Translations under genes and position numbers: made by a program
From: Clostridiales bacterium UBA8960
GTDB lineage: Bacteria > Bacillota > Clostridia > Peptostreptococcales > Acidaminobacteraceae
Direction of reading: 5' to 3'
Length of the DNA: 12,361 bases
Assembly (NCBI GenBank): GCA_003482695.1
Contig: DMYC01000342.1
Span: 1-12,361, forward strand
Shown here: piece after piece, positions 1 through 6,252 of the stretch
How positions within the stretch are numbered: the stretch's first letter is position 1
How the letters are laid out: each line of letters opens with the position of its first letter
The notes under the pieces: model-generated
Database searches by the model: none
The model's input: only the letters and a program-made list of their open reading frames with translations
What the model was told of the DNA's origin: nothing

Positions 1-25
1 ACGTTCATTTGTAATGTTGCCACTC

Positions 26-1072
26 TCACGCATTGGAACAAGAATGCACCATTTTTATAATAGTCTGAAACGCCGCACTCGGATTGGCTTGCTGGTTGGT
101 GGTTCCGGTTATATAAAGATCTAAGCTTGGGATATAAAACGCCACGGATCCTGTGGAGCCACAATGTCCTATCATATCGGGAACAGCCTTAAAGGGCGAG
201 AGCGCTCTTGGCATGTAGAACATCTGAATGCCTATGCCATATTGGAAAGGGAAAAAGATTTTATTCCAAACTTCAAGCGATTTCAATGCCTCCTTCGGAT
301 AGAAATAACCGTTAAAGAACGCTTTGATAAACAGCATTTGATCCTGTGCGGTGGAAATAATGTCATTTTGTGTGGAGGTTATAAACTTGCTGATGTCGCG
401 CTGCTCATTTTTATAATATGGGAAGACATAGCGCGAATCATTCAAATCTTCACAAACATAAGTTCCTGACATGTTAAGGTCCTTAAACAGTTGATTTAGC
501 ACCGCCTTAACGGGTTGGCCCAGCACATGCTCAATGACCAGATTCAACAATTGATGGCCTGTATCTATATATTTTGCCCGATTGGGTTCACCCGGTTTAA
601 AATGTGGCTTCATCGTTTTTATGCGTTCAATGACCATTTCCGTCGGCCAAGGTTGGTCGATTCCGGCTTCCAGCGCTTTAATGGCCGGGATGCCGTTCTC
701 AGGCTTGTCTGCCAGGTAGCAGGGTAAGCCTGATGTATTGGAAAGCAGGTGTAAAATGGTGATTTCCTTTGAATGGTCTCTATCCCCCAGGATATGCATC
801 CCTTGCAGCATGCTCTCCGGTATAAAACCCGCGATTGAATCCTCAAAGGATAGCCGTTTTTCAGAAATTAGGCGCAGGGTGATCGCTGAAACAAATAGCT
901 TGTTGATGCTGGCAATATAATATGGACTGTCCACTTTCATGTTACCCGACGCACCAATCCAGCTTTGCTTGCCATCACCCGAGGCCATACTGAAGACAGC
1001 GCCATGAACATACTTTTTCTTTATTGCTTGGTTCACGATTTCATCCAGTTTTTCATAATTCAATCGATTCAT
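26..1072 (-). CDS. Serine hydrolase, beta-lactamase/penicillin-binding-protein fold
   Basis: A 348-residue protein of the class C beta-lactamase-like serine hydrolase family (beta-lactamase, D-aminopeptidase and esterase relatives). The nucleophile motif SxxK is at S55-I-N-K58. The second motif is Y168-I-D170 where the family usually has YxN or YxS. The third motif is H303-C-G in a GHCGSTG loop, the usual HxG position. There is no signal peptide, so the protein is probably cytoplasmic, which argues against a secreted resistance beta-lactamase and for a peptidase or esterase. Its ATG overlaps the stop of the upstream TetR gene as ATGA, so translation is probably coupled and expression is set by the TetR promoter. 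The fold assignment is secure; the substrate is unknown. Confidence 0.88.
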   Translation of the reverse strand: MNRLNYEKLDEIVNQAIKKKYVHGAVFSMASGDGKQSWIGASGNMKVDSPYYIASINKLFVSAITLRLISEKRLSFEDSIAGFIPESMLQGMHILGDRDHSKEITILHLLSNTSGLPCYLADKPENGIPAIKALEAGIDQPWPTEMVIERIKTMKPHFKPGEPNRAKYIDTGHQLLNLVIEHVLGQPVKAVLNQLFKDLNMSGTYVCEDLNDSRYVFPYYKNEQRDISKFITSTQNDIISTAQDQMLFIKAFFNGYFYPKEALKSLEVWNKIFFPFQYGIGIQMFYMPRALSPFKAVPDMIGHCGSTGSVAFYIPSLDLYITGTTNQQANPSAAFQTIIKMVHSCSNA

Positions 1073-1647
1073 GCCTTACCTCCAACCTTTTTAATTCGGG
1101 TACCCGTGAGCAGCTCATCTCCAGTTTCGAGCAACATTTTCATCGTTTCTTCTTCATCAAGCCATGTAGGCATCTGATCGGTGGAAATCATGACCGATAG
1201 TCCGATCTGGAAAGCCCGCATCTTGAAGAGAAGCTTTTTATGGTCGTCTCGGTGCAAGTCCGACATCCGTTCATCCTCAGCCATGGCCTTAAGGAGTACA
1301 TTTTCTAGCGTCTCATAAGAAGCCATGTATGGGTTTGGCTGCATCGTGAGTTCCCTGAACAAGATGGGATAGGTTCTTAAAAACTCTAAGCTTGCGGTGC
1401 CAATTCTATCAAACGCACGGGGTGCGGTTTGCCTTTCCACGATTTCTTTAGAAACAGTCATTACTTTCGCGACGACTGCCTCAATCAAGTCATTAAGTGT
1501 TTCGAAGTTGACGTATATCGGTGCAACAGAGCTACCTAATCGCTTTGCCACTTTTCGCGTCGTAATGCTGGTAAGGCCGCTTTCTTTTGCAATTTCGAAT
1601 GCGGCTTCTATTATGGAATCTCTGTTGAATAGAGTTTTGGGTGGCAT
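1069..1647 (-). CDS. TetR/AcrR-family transcriptional regulator
   Basis: A 192-residue regulator with an N-terminal TetR helix-turn-helix (about residues 10-55, with the recognition region TTRKVAKRLGSSVAPIYVNF) and a C-terminal ligand-binding region of no recognisable subtype. The ATG at 1647 is preceded by a strong AGGAGGTT site at 1651-1658. It is the first gene of a two-gene operon with the serine hydrolase, and the stop and start codons overlap by four bases. A sigma-A promoter (1700-1728) and a palindrome just downstream of it (1668-1689) suggest autorepression and, through the operon, control of the hydrolase. The inducer is unknown; a substrate or product of the hydrolase is an inference only. 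Confidence 0.9.
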   Translation of the reverse strand: MPPKTLFNRDSIIEAAFEIAKESGLTSITTRKVAKRLGSSVAPIYVNFETLNDLIEAVVAKVMTVSKEIVERQTAPRAFDRIGTASLEFLRTYPILFRELTMQPNPYMASYETLENVLLKAMAEDERMSDLHRDDHKKLLFKMRAFQIGLSVMISTDQMPTWLDEEETMKMLLETGDELLTGTRIKKVGGKA

Positions 1648-1667
1648 GTGAACCTCCTGATTGTTTT

Positions 1668-1689
1668 ATATATAACACTTGTTATGTAT
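1668..1689. promoter_or_regulatory. Palindromic operator for the TetR/hydrolase operon
   Basis: The core ATAACA-CT-TGTTAT (1672-1685) is a perfect 6-bp inverted repeat with a 2-bp spacer. It extends on both sides to 22 bp with one mismatched pair. It lies immediately downstream of the predicted transcription start, where a bound TetR dimer would block initiation or escape. Assignment to the adjacent TetR is inference from position and symmetry. Confidence 0.65.
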
Positions 1690-1699
1690 CGTTTGTTTT

Positions 1700-1728
1700 A
1701 TAATATATCTTAATGATTTTTTTGTCAA
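1700..1728 (-). promoter_or_regulatory. Sigma-A promoter of the TetR/hydrolase operon
   Basis: On the minus strand a perfect -35 TTGACA (1723-1728) and a -10 TATTAT (1700-1705) are separated by 17 bp. The predicted start is near 1693, about 45 bases upstream of the TetR ATG. Confidence 0.75.
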
Positions 1729-1733
1729 TGCTA

Positions 1734-1822
1734 GGGGTCGGACCCCGTGATCAATTTCTAAACATGTGCTTATAAATTGGCACAAAGTGTGATAATTGAT
1801 CAGGGGGTCCGACCCCCTGATC
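1734..1822. repeat. Inverted pair of GGGGTC-n-GACCCC palindromes (REPIN-like)
   Basis: Two palindromes face each other. The left one is GGGGTC-G-GACCCC (1734-1746), followed by gTGATCAATT (1747-1756). The right one is AATTGATCA (1794-1802) followed by the palindrome whose arms are GATCAGGGGGTC / GACCCCCTGATC around a central C (1798-1822). The central base is G on the left and C on the right, so the two units are in opposite orientation and the whole forms one larger hairpin with a loop of about 37 bases. Related single or paired units occur at 7498, 9354, 10771 and 10946. Confidence 0.75.
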
Positions 1823-1863
1823 GTTTCAATGCACTGGGGTGTTCTGATTTGATTTTCTGCAAT

Positions 1864-1891
1864 AAAAAACATGCTCGGTTTTGATGAGCAT
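1864..1891 (-). terminator. Rho-independent terminator after the truncated Rpn gene
   Basis: Read on the minus strand, a stem ATGCTC / GAGCAT (1871-1876 with 1886-1891) with a 9-base loop is followed by G and six T (1864-1869). It lies 39 bases past the stop at 1930. Confidence 0.75.
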
Positions 1892-1929
1892 ATTTGGTGG
1901 TTATTGGAGAATGCTGTATTGATTTTCAT

Positions 1930-2484
1930 TCATAGATTTTTAATGGTTTCTATATCTAGTCCCGTTGTGTATTTAATGAGTTCAATGTCGAAGCCAAGTT
2001 CCTTTAGATTCTTAGCAGTTTTGATTAACTTGTTCTCTGCTTCGATCATCTTGTTCTCTGCTTCGATCATCTTGCTCTCTGCCTCGGTTTTTATTTTATT
2101 TGCTTCGGTCATTATGTTTTTTGCTTCTTTAACCATATTTATCATGTCAATTTGATCCCGAATCCACATTTCTTTGTTTAAGGCTTCCATACGCATGTTT
2201 GGATCTTGACTTAACTTGTCGAGCTCCTCGAGCGCTATCAAAATTTCATCTGGAAGGTCATATTTGATTTTTAAATCTTCCATATCGCGTTCACTCCTTA
2301 CATTCAGAAATTCCATCCATCTAACGAGCAAAGGATTGTCTATATCCTTATTATACGCTTCAATCTTTGGAAGTTCAATCATGTGAATCTCCAAATGTTC
2401 AGAGAATAGCGAGTGACGAGACGATTCATATATCTTGAACACGGAGTGCATGCTTTTACAGAAACTCAGTTTGATCTGCTCCAC
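1930..2484 (-). pseudogene. 5'-truncated Rpn-family nuclease (C-terminal part only)
   Basis: The 184-residue reading frame matches the C-terminal half of the full-length Rpn protein at 3775-4638, from its SMHSVF segment (residue 133) onward, and ends with the same LDxETIxxL tail. The whole PD-(D/E)XK nuclease core is absent. The frame opens with GTG at 2484 directly behind a terminator T-tract and has no ribosome binding site, and its first ten residues are unrelated to Rpn, so homology begins near 2454. An internal ATG at 2283 has AGGAGT upstream (2293-2298) and would give a 117-residue C-terminal protein. Residues around 120-150 are a coiled-coil-like heptad region made by a 21-bp tandem repeat. 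Either a decaying copy or a functional C-terminal protein remains possible. Confidence 0.75.
2030..2092 (-). repeat. 21-bp tandem repeat coding for heptads
   Basis: Two perfect copies (2030-2050 and 2051-2071) of a 21-bp unit are followed by a degenerate third (2072-2092). On the minus strand they encode repeats of the type KMIEAEN, a seven-residue coiled-coil period. The full-length Rpn gene lacks this expansion. Confidence 0.85.
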
Positions 2485-2486
2485 AT

Positions 2487-2526
2487 AAAAAACCCCAGAA
2501 CCTATACTGCGACATAGATCCTGGGG
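2487..2526 (-). terminator. Rho-independent terminator of the XRE/membrane-protein operon
   Basis: A 13-bp stem with two A-C mismatches (2493-2505 with 2514-2526, CCCCAG / CTGGGG ends) has an 8-base loop. On the minus strand it is followed by six T (2487-2492). It lies about 65 bases past the membrane-protein stop, and the truncated Rpn frame begins right after it. Confidence 0.8.
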
Positions 2527-2562
2527 CGTGTTTGTGTGTGGTGGTGGTCTGGTTTGTATTGA
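2493..2562 (-). repeat. Terminator-linked repeat, copy B
   Basis: This is the terminator hairpin plus the segment on its transcription-upstream side. The last 34 bases (2529-2562) match copy A (7582-7615 region) at about 27 of 34 positions, sharing a G/T-rich stretch and a TCTGGTT-TGTATTG core on the plus strand. It is the most divergent of the three copies. Confidence 0.55.
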
Positions 2563-2589
2563 CGAAGCTCAAGGGGAAAGGCTGAGGAG

Positions 2590-3042
2590 TTACAGCGTTT
2601 TACGGTAGTAGAGTTTTAGGGCGGCTTTGACGATGACGGTGAATATGAGGGTGCTAAGGAGGGTGAAAAACACCGTTTGGTTTAGGTAGATGGCGATGAT
2701 GGTGGCGAGGCCGAGGGCTGCGATGATGAGGTTGATGCCGGGGCCGCCGATTTTTTCTTCTATGCTGAGGGTGCGTTCGTCGTGTTCTTTGATGTAGAGC
2801 GCTCTTAGTTTTGCGTCGTCGCGGAGGGCGGACTGGGTTTTGAACATGCCGATGATGACGAGGAGCTGGATGCCTACGAAGAAGCCTATGGTGAAGTGAA
2901 TTGATTCGTCAGGGAGAGCGAGCTCTTTACCTAGGGATCGGTTGATGAGGATGATTAGGACGACGAAAAAGTTATAAGCGGTTGCTAGGATGTTGCGTTT
3001 TTGGAGTTTTGATTTAAAGCGTGTGAGTGCGGTGTTTTCCAT
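2590..3042 (-). CDS. Small four-helix membrane protein, partner of an XRE regulator
   Basis: A 150-residue integral membrane protein with four hydrophobic segments (about 18-34, 49-67, 101-120 and 123-143). A cytoplasmic-looking charged loop between helices 2 and 3 contains the motif IKEHDERTLSIEEKIG (84-99). Similar DERT-containing membrane proteins commonly sit beside small Cro/C1-type regulators in Bacillota; their function is generally unknown. The ATG at 3042 was chosen because GGAGGA lies 8 bases upstream, inside the last codons of the regulator gene, and only one base separates that stop from this start. The two genes therefore form a coupled operon. A longer upstream frame overlaps the regulator and has no such support. 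Confidence 0.82.
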   Translation of the reverse strand: MENTALTRFKSKLQKRNILATAYNFFVVLIILINRSLGKELALPDESIHFTIGFFVGIQLLVIIGMFKTQSALRDDAKLRALYIKEHDERTLSIEEKIGGPGINLIIAALGLATIIAIYLNQTVFFTLLSTLIFTVIVKAALKLYYRKTL

Positions 3043-3043
3043 G

Positions 3044-3250
3044 TTATATTTCCTCCAGTTCTGTGAAATCGAAGACCTCTTCGATGGAGAGGCCGAAGTA
3101 TTTGGCGATTTTGTATGCCAGGACGAGTGATGCGGTGTATTTTTCACATTCGATGGATGTGATAGTTTGGCGTGTGACGCCTACTGCTGTGGCGAGCTCT
3201 TCTTGGGAGAGTTTGTGTTTTTTGCGTAGTTCTGGGATTTTGGATTTCAT
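3044..3250 (-). CDS. Small XRE/Cro-C1 family transcriptional regulator
   Basis: A 68-residue, single-domain helix-turn-helix protein. It has the standard XRE pattern LRKKHKLSQEELATAVGVTR followed by QTITSIECEKY, ending in the typical LAYKIAKYFGLSIEEVFDF. The ATG at 3250 is preceded by GGAGGC with a short A-rich spacer; a frame extending to 3424 crosses the promoter and is rejected. It is the first gene of an operon with the four-helix membrane protein. Three identical 8-bp sites spaced 23 bp apart over its promoter are its probable binding sites, implying autoregulation. Both genes are A/C-rich on the coding strand, unlike the AT-rich Rpn genes on each side, which fits a cassette of separate origin. 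Confidence 0.9.
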   Translation of the reverse strand: MKSKIPELRKKHKLSQEELATAVGVTRQTITSIECEKYTASLVLAYKIAKYFGLSIEEVFDFTELEEI

Positions 3251-3330
3251 TTTTTGCCTCCGCGGGGTGGTGGTGGTTTTTGTGGGGATGGTGGTGCGGG
3301 TGGTGCGGGGTATGTAGTGGTGCAATGTTT

Positions 3331-3384
3331 GCTTTGCAGTTTTAGTATAGTTTGCTTTGCAGATTTTGTCAAGTGGGCTTTGCA
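3331..3384 (-). promoter_or_regulatory. Promoter with three 23-bp-spaced operator repeats
   Basis: On the minus strand, -35 TTGACA (3367-3372) and -10 TATACT (3344-3349) have a 17-bp spacer. The octamer TGCAAAGC occurs at 3377-3384 (upstream of -35), 3354-3361 (in the spacer) and 3331-3338 (after the start), exactly 23 bp apart. The two downstream copies share the longer form CTGCAAAGCAAAC. This is a direct-repeat operator array rather than a palindrome. Confidence 0.8.
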
Positions 3385-3394
3385 TTTTGGGGTG

Positions 3395-3426
3395 AAAAAA
3401 ACATGCCGGTTGGTGATTTGGCATGT
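3395..3426 (-). terminator. Rho-independent terminator after the 88-residue Rpn-tail gene
   Basis: On the minus strand a perfect 7-bp stem ACATGCC / GGCATGT (3401-3407 with 3420-3426) is followed by a run of seven T (3395-3401). It lies 25 bases past the stop at 3451 and separates the Rpn genes from the XRE cassette promoter. Confidence 0.8.
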
Positions 3427-3450
3427 TAGGGTTTCATTTTGTTATTTGGT

Positions 3451-3717
3451 TTACAAAGACTCTATTGTTTTTTGGTCTAGTTCGGTAGCGGCAATTATAA
3501 GTTTTATGTCAATGCCAAAATCTTTCAATTTCTTTGCAATTTCATGAGTGGCATTGCGCCCACCTAATATATATTCTTCCGCATATTCTTTTGCATAAAC
3601 TTCTGCATAACTGTCTGAATAACCTTCTGCTAAGCATTTTTCATAGATTTTCGCATAAATTTCATCATATCTTGATTCATAACATTTGCCCTCAGTGTTT
3701 TTCAATAAATCCGTCAT
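3451..3717 (-). CDS. Small protein with an Rpn-type C-terminal tail
   Basis: An 88-residue frame without a nuclease domain. The last 28 residues (AKKLKDFGIDI... ending in LDQKTIESL) match the C-terminal tails of the full-length and truncated Rpn proteins in this window. The middle (about 13-52) is a Y/A/E/K-rich segment with repeated EIYAKIYEK, EVYAKEYAEEY units, probably helical. Many Rpn proteins carry a low-complexity charged segment at this position, so this looks like an Rpn C-terminus alone. It starts 57 bases after the full-length gene with no terminator between, so co-transcription is likely. GGGGTGG six bases before the ATG is a moderate ribosome binding site. It may be a remnant of a second Rpn gene or a working partner protein. 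Confidence 0.6.
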   Translation of the reverse strand: MTDLLKNTEGKCYESRYDEIYAKIYEKCLAEGYSDSYAEVYAKEYAEEYILGGRNATHEIAKKLKDFGIDIKLIIAATELDQKTIESL

Positions 3718-3774
3718 CTCAATCCACCCCTTTTTTATTGATTTTAATTTTCACTAGATTAAGAGAAGTCATAT

Positions 3775-4638
3775 TTATAGTTTTTCTATTGTCTCGAAGT
3801 CTAGACCTGTTATATCAACTATAATATCAGTTTCCATGCCTCGATCTTTCATTTTCTTTGCTGTCAACTTGATTCCTTTTACTATTCCTTTTTCTATACC
3901 TTCGCTCTCAGCATTTTTCGCCATGTTTAACAGAACAATTTGATCACGAATCCACATTTCCATGTTTAAGGCTTGTTCTCGCATATTTGGATCTTGACTC
4001 AGTTTATCAAGCTCTTCGAGTGCAACCAAAATTTCTTCTGGTAAATTATCTTTCGATTTTAATTCAGCCATATCGTGCTCACTCCTAACATTCAGAAATT
4101 CCATCCATCTAACGAGTAAAGGATTGTCTATATCCTTATTATACGCTTCAATCTTTGGAAGTTCAATCATATGGATTTCTAAATGATCGGAGAAAAGTGT
4201 GTGGCGTTGGGTTTCATAGATTCTGAAAACTGAGTGCATTGAAGGTGTATCATATAGTCTGAAGTCTAGAAAAATTATTGAGATACATTTATTTAAAGCC
4301 TTATATTCATCCCCTTTTATCAAGCTGCTGTTGTATAACTTTGACCAATAGTATAAAACACGTTCTGAAAATGCCGCATGATTATACGACTGAATTTCAA
4401 CATCTATTTCAGTTTTGTTTTTTAACTTTAATCTCAAATCCAACCTAGTACCCTTTTCATCAAATCTTGTTATTGGTATTTCATTATTTAGAATCATTAG
4501 ATCTTCAAATTCATGAACATCCAGATTTAAAATACTAGAGAGGAGAGAAATGATTAGCGGCTTATTCTCTTCTCTTCCAAAAATGGCTTTAAAAACGACA
4601 TCATAGCTTGGTGGCAAAATTTTTCTTGAGTAATCCAC
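3775..4638 (-). CDS. Rpn-family recombination-promoting nuclease (PD-(D/E)XK)
   Basis: A full-length 287-residue member of the Rpn (YhgA-like, 'PD-(D/E)XK nuclease family transposase') group. The N-terminus has the family signature SYDVVFKAIFG (11-21). The nuclease core shows D67 in RLDLRLKLKNKTEIDVEIQ and the E81-x-Q83 motif, then the conserved SERVLYYWSKLY helix (91-102). Residues 133-240 are the middle region shared with the fragment at 1930-2484, and the end (260-287) is the tail AKKMKDRGMETDI... LDFETIEKL. Rpn proteins are DNA endonucleases that promote recombination, and some E. coli members act in phage defence; a transposase role is doubtful. Start is GTG at 4638, with AGGAGG (4644-4649) five bases upstream. 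An in-frame ATG at codon 190 has AGGAGT nearby. Confidence 0.88.
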   Translation of the reverse strand: MDYSRKILPPSYDVVFKAIFGREENKPLIISLLSSILNLDVHEFEDLMILNNEIPITRFDEKGTRLDLRLKLKNKTEIDVEIQSYNHAAFSERVLYYWSKLYNSSLIKGDEYKALNKCISIIFLDFRLYDTPSMHSVFRIYETQRHTLFSDHLEIHMIELPKIEAYNKDIDNPLLVRWMEFLNVRSEHDMAELKSKDNLPEEILVALEELDKLSQDPNMREQALNMEMWIRDQIVLLNMAKNAESEGIEKGIVKGIKLTAKKMKDRGMETDIIVDITGLDFETIEKL

Positions 4639-4665
4639 GTTGACCTCCTAATATTTGGTATGTTT

Positions 4666-4694
4666 AGAATATCATCAATTTGCGCAAATGTAAA
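4666..4694 (-). promoter_or_regulatory. Promoter of the full-length Rpn gene, with a palindrome in the spacer
   Basis: On the minus strand, -35 TTTACA (4689-4694) and -10 TATTCT (4666-4671) are 17 bp apart. The perfect 12-bp palindrome ATTTGCGCAAAT (4678-4689) fills most of the spacer and could be a repressor site. No candidate repressor is identified. Confidence 0.6.
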
Positions 4695-4727
4695 TAATTT
4701 ACAATTTTGTTTTTCTCAACATATTCC

Positions 4728-4803
4728 CCCGTATCTACAACGATACTAAACAAAGGCCATGCGATTTTTCGTGTGATGATGCTCTTTGTGGCATTGGAAC
4801 AAC
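4728..4803 (-). repeat. Terminator-linked repeat, copy C (degenerate)
   Basis: This 76-bp segment aligns without gaps to copy A (7540-7615), with 56 of 76 positions identical. The end ATTGGAACAAC is identical. The terminator stem is lost: the segment keeps only a short GTATC / GATAC hairpin and no T-tract. It lies between the divergent Rpn and XRE-TPR promoters. Confidence 0.65.
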
Positions 4804-4828
4804 GACTAAGAATTACATGCTTTTCAAT

Positions 4829-4857
4829 TTGACAATCCCCACAACCTGTCATAACAT
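4829..4857 (+). promoter_or_regulatory. Promoter of the XRE-TPR regulator
   Basis: A perfect -35 TTGACA (4829-4834) and a -10 TAACAT (4852-4857) have a 17-bp spacer. The predicted start near 4864 lies downstream of the alternative ATG at 4817, which supports the start codon at 4901. Confidence 0.6.
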
Positions 4858-4900
4858 AAAATCAAATGCAAAACGGCTGGGCAAACATAGGGAGGGTGCT

Positions 4901-6133
4901 ATGATCGGGACAATCATAAAAAGACACAGGCTGGATCAAAATATGAGTCAAGAGTCGCTATGTGCGGGGATTTGTGCGGTGTCGTACTTAAGTAAAATCG
5001 AAAATGGTCAGGCGAAGTCCAGTCATGAGATACTGGCGCTGCTTTTTAATCGATTGGGGCTGCCTTTTCCCGAAACGATCGGTGAAATTGAGAAATGTGG
5101 GGCAGAGATTTATGAGGCGATACAGACTTTGCTTTTAGGCGAGAAAGAGGAAGCGGCTATGCAGTATCAAATGCTTTCGCTAAATCAGGGCGTGTTCTTA
5201 GCGTCACCGCTCGTGATTGATTGGTTAATATTAGAGCTGTATTTTGCGATTGATAAGCGGGATTTTGCCGAGGTTTCTGAAAAACTGGTTGATTTGGAGG
5301 TGTATGCTAAGCACTTCACTTCTAATCAAAGATATCATGCTTATATGTTAAAAGGGCTGGTAGCTGTTAACGAGGTCTCTTTCGATGCTGCGCTTGACGC
5401 TTTTATTCAGGCGATGCATATTAGGCGAGATGGTTTGATCATCGCTCAGCTGGCGATGACTTATTTTTATAAAGGCGACTATGTATCTGCGATCACTTTC
5501 GGGGATGAAGCCTATATCGAACTCATGGATGCAGGTTATCTAACCGTTGCGATCGAGGTCAGTGGCATCGTGGCAACTGCCTATTCAAACCTCGAGCAAA
5601 TCGATAAGGCGCTGCATGTTTATAAACGTCAGCTGAACTTAACGCGCAGCTCTGGTCAGACGATGGTGCGTTATTCTGTGAATTATAATATTGGCGCAAC
5701 TTATTTGCTGATGGGTGATTTTGAAAATGCACGACTCTATCTTAATCAAGCGATTGACTGTCTCGGCCCAGATGATGTTTGGCGCACCTATTACCTTTAT
5801 CAGAAGCTTGTGCTTTGTTATATTGGGCTTGGGCAGCTCACCGAAGCGCGTTCATGGCTTGATAAGCTCGAAACACATTTGGCGACGTCTGAGGGTAAGC
5901 CTGATGCGTCTATGATTCAGTCGATCAAATGGCTCGGCCATTACAAACATCATGACGATCCAATCCAGGAACCAGGTTATCTCGACGATTTAAAAGCGAC
6001 CTTTGACCTGGCAAAGCGAGATTCACACTATGGCTTTCAGCTGTTTTATGGTCAGTACCTCGCAGAGGCGTATAAAGCGAATCGCAGGTACAAAGATGCG
6101 CTTATGCTCATGGAATCGTTAAAACTTTCCTGA
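4901..6133 (+). CDS. XRE-family regulator with C-terminal TPR domain
   Basis: A 410-residue two-part regulator. Residues 1-60 are a Cro/C1 helix-turn-helix (MSQESLCAGICAVSYLSKIE, then NGQ...SSHEILALLFNRLGL). Residues of roughly 75-400 are alpha-helical tetratricopeptide-like repeats, for example ALHVYKRQLNL and the repeat NIGATYLLMGDFENARLYLN. This architecture matches the RRNPP/PlcR-like and related XRE-TPR regulators of Bacillota, several of which are controlled by short peptides. No pheromone-like small gene is visible next to it. The ATG at 4901 follows GGGAGGGTGCT; the upstream in-frame ATG at 4817 precedes the promoter. An MFS transporter follows 119 bases downstream on the same strand and is the natural candidate target. 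The ligand is unknown. Confidence 0.85.
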   Translation: MIGTIIKRHRLDQNMSQESLCAGICAVSYLSKIENGQAKSSHEILALLFNRLGLPFPETIGEIEKCGAEIYEAIQTLLLGEKEEAAMQYQMLSLNQGVFLASPLVIDWLILELYFAIDKRDFAEVSEKLVDLEVYAKHFTSNQRYHAYMLKGLVAVNEVSFDAALDAFIQAMHIRRDGLIIAQLAMTYFYKGDYVSAITFGDEAYIELMDAGYLTVAIEVSGIVATAYSNLEQIDKALHVYKRQLNLTRSSGQTMVRYSVNYNIGATYLLMGDFENARLYLNQAIDCLGPDDVWRTYYLYQKLVLCYIGLGQLTEARSWLDKLETHLATSEGKPDASMIQSIKWLGHYKHHDDPIQEPGYLDDLKATFDLAKRDSHYGFQLFYGQYLAEAYKANRRYKDALMLMESLKLS

Positions 6134-6252
6134 TGAAGCGATTTTAGTGTTATTTAAATGTAAACCAGAGTGAAATTTTCCCAAAACTACCCCGTTTTTG
6201 TGCTTTAAGTCATGTGATAGACTTGATTTAAATACGAATGCGGGGGATTTTT

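Noticed and set aside
2030..2092. CRISPR-like array
   Set aside because: The 21-bp units are contiguous with no spacers and encode protein heptads.
3775..4638. Active transposase of an insertion sequence
   Set aside because: Rpn proteins carry the 'transposase' label historically. No terminal inverted repeats or target duplications flank the gene.
4664..4852. 62-residue minus-strand frame across the Rpn/XRE-TPR intergenic region
   Set aside because: It crosses both divergent promoters and repeat copy C. Comparison of copies A and C shows no codon-phase bias.
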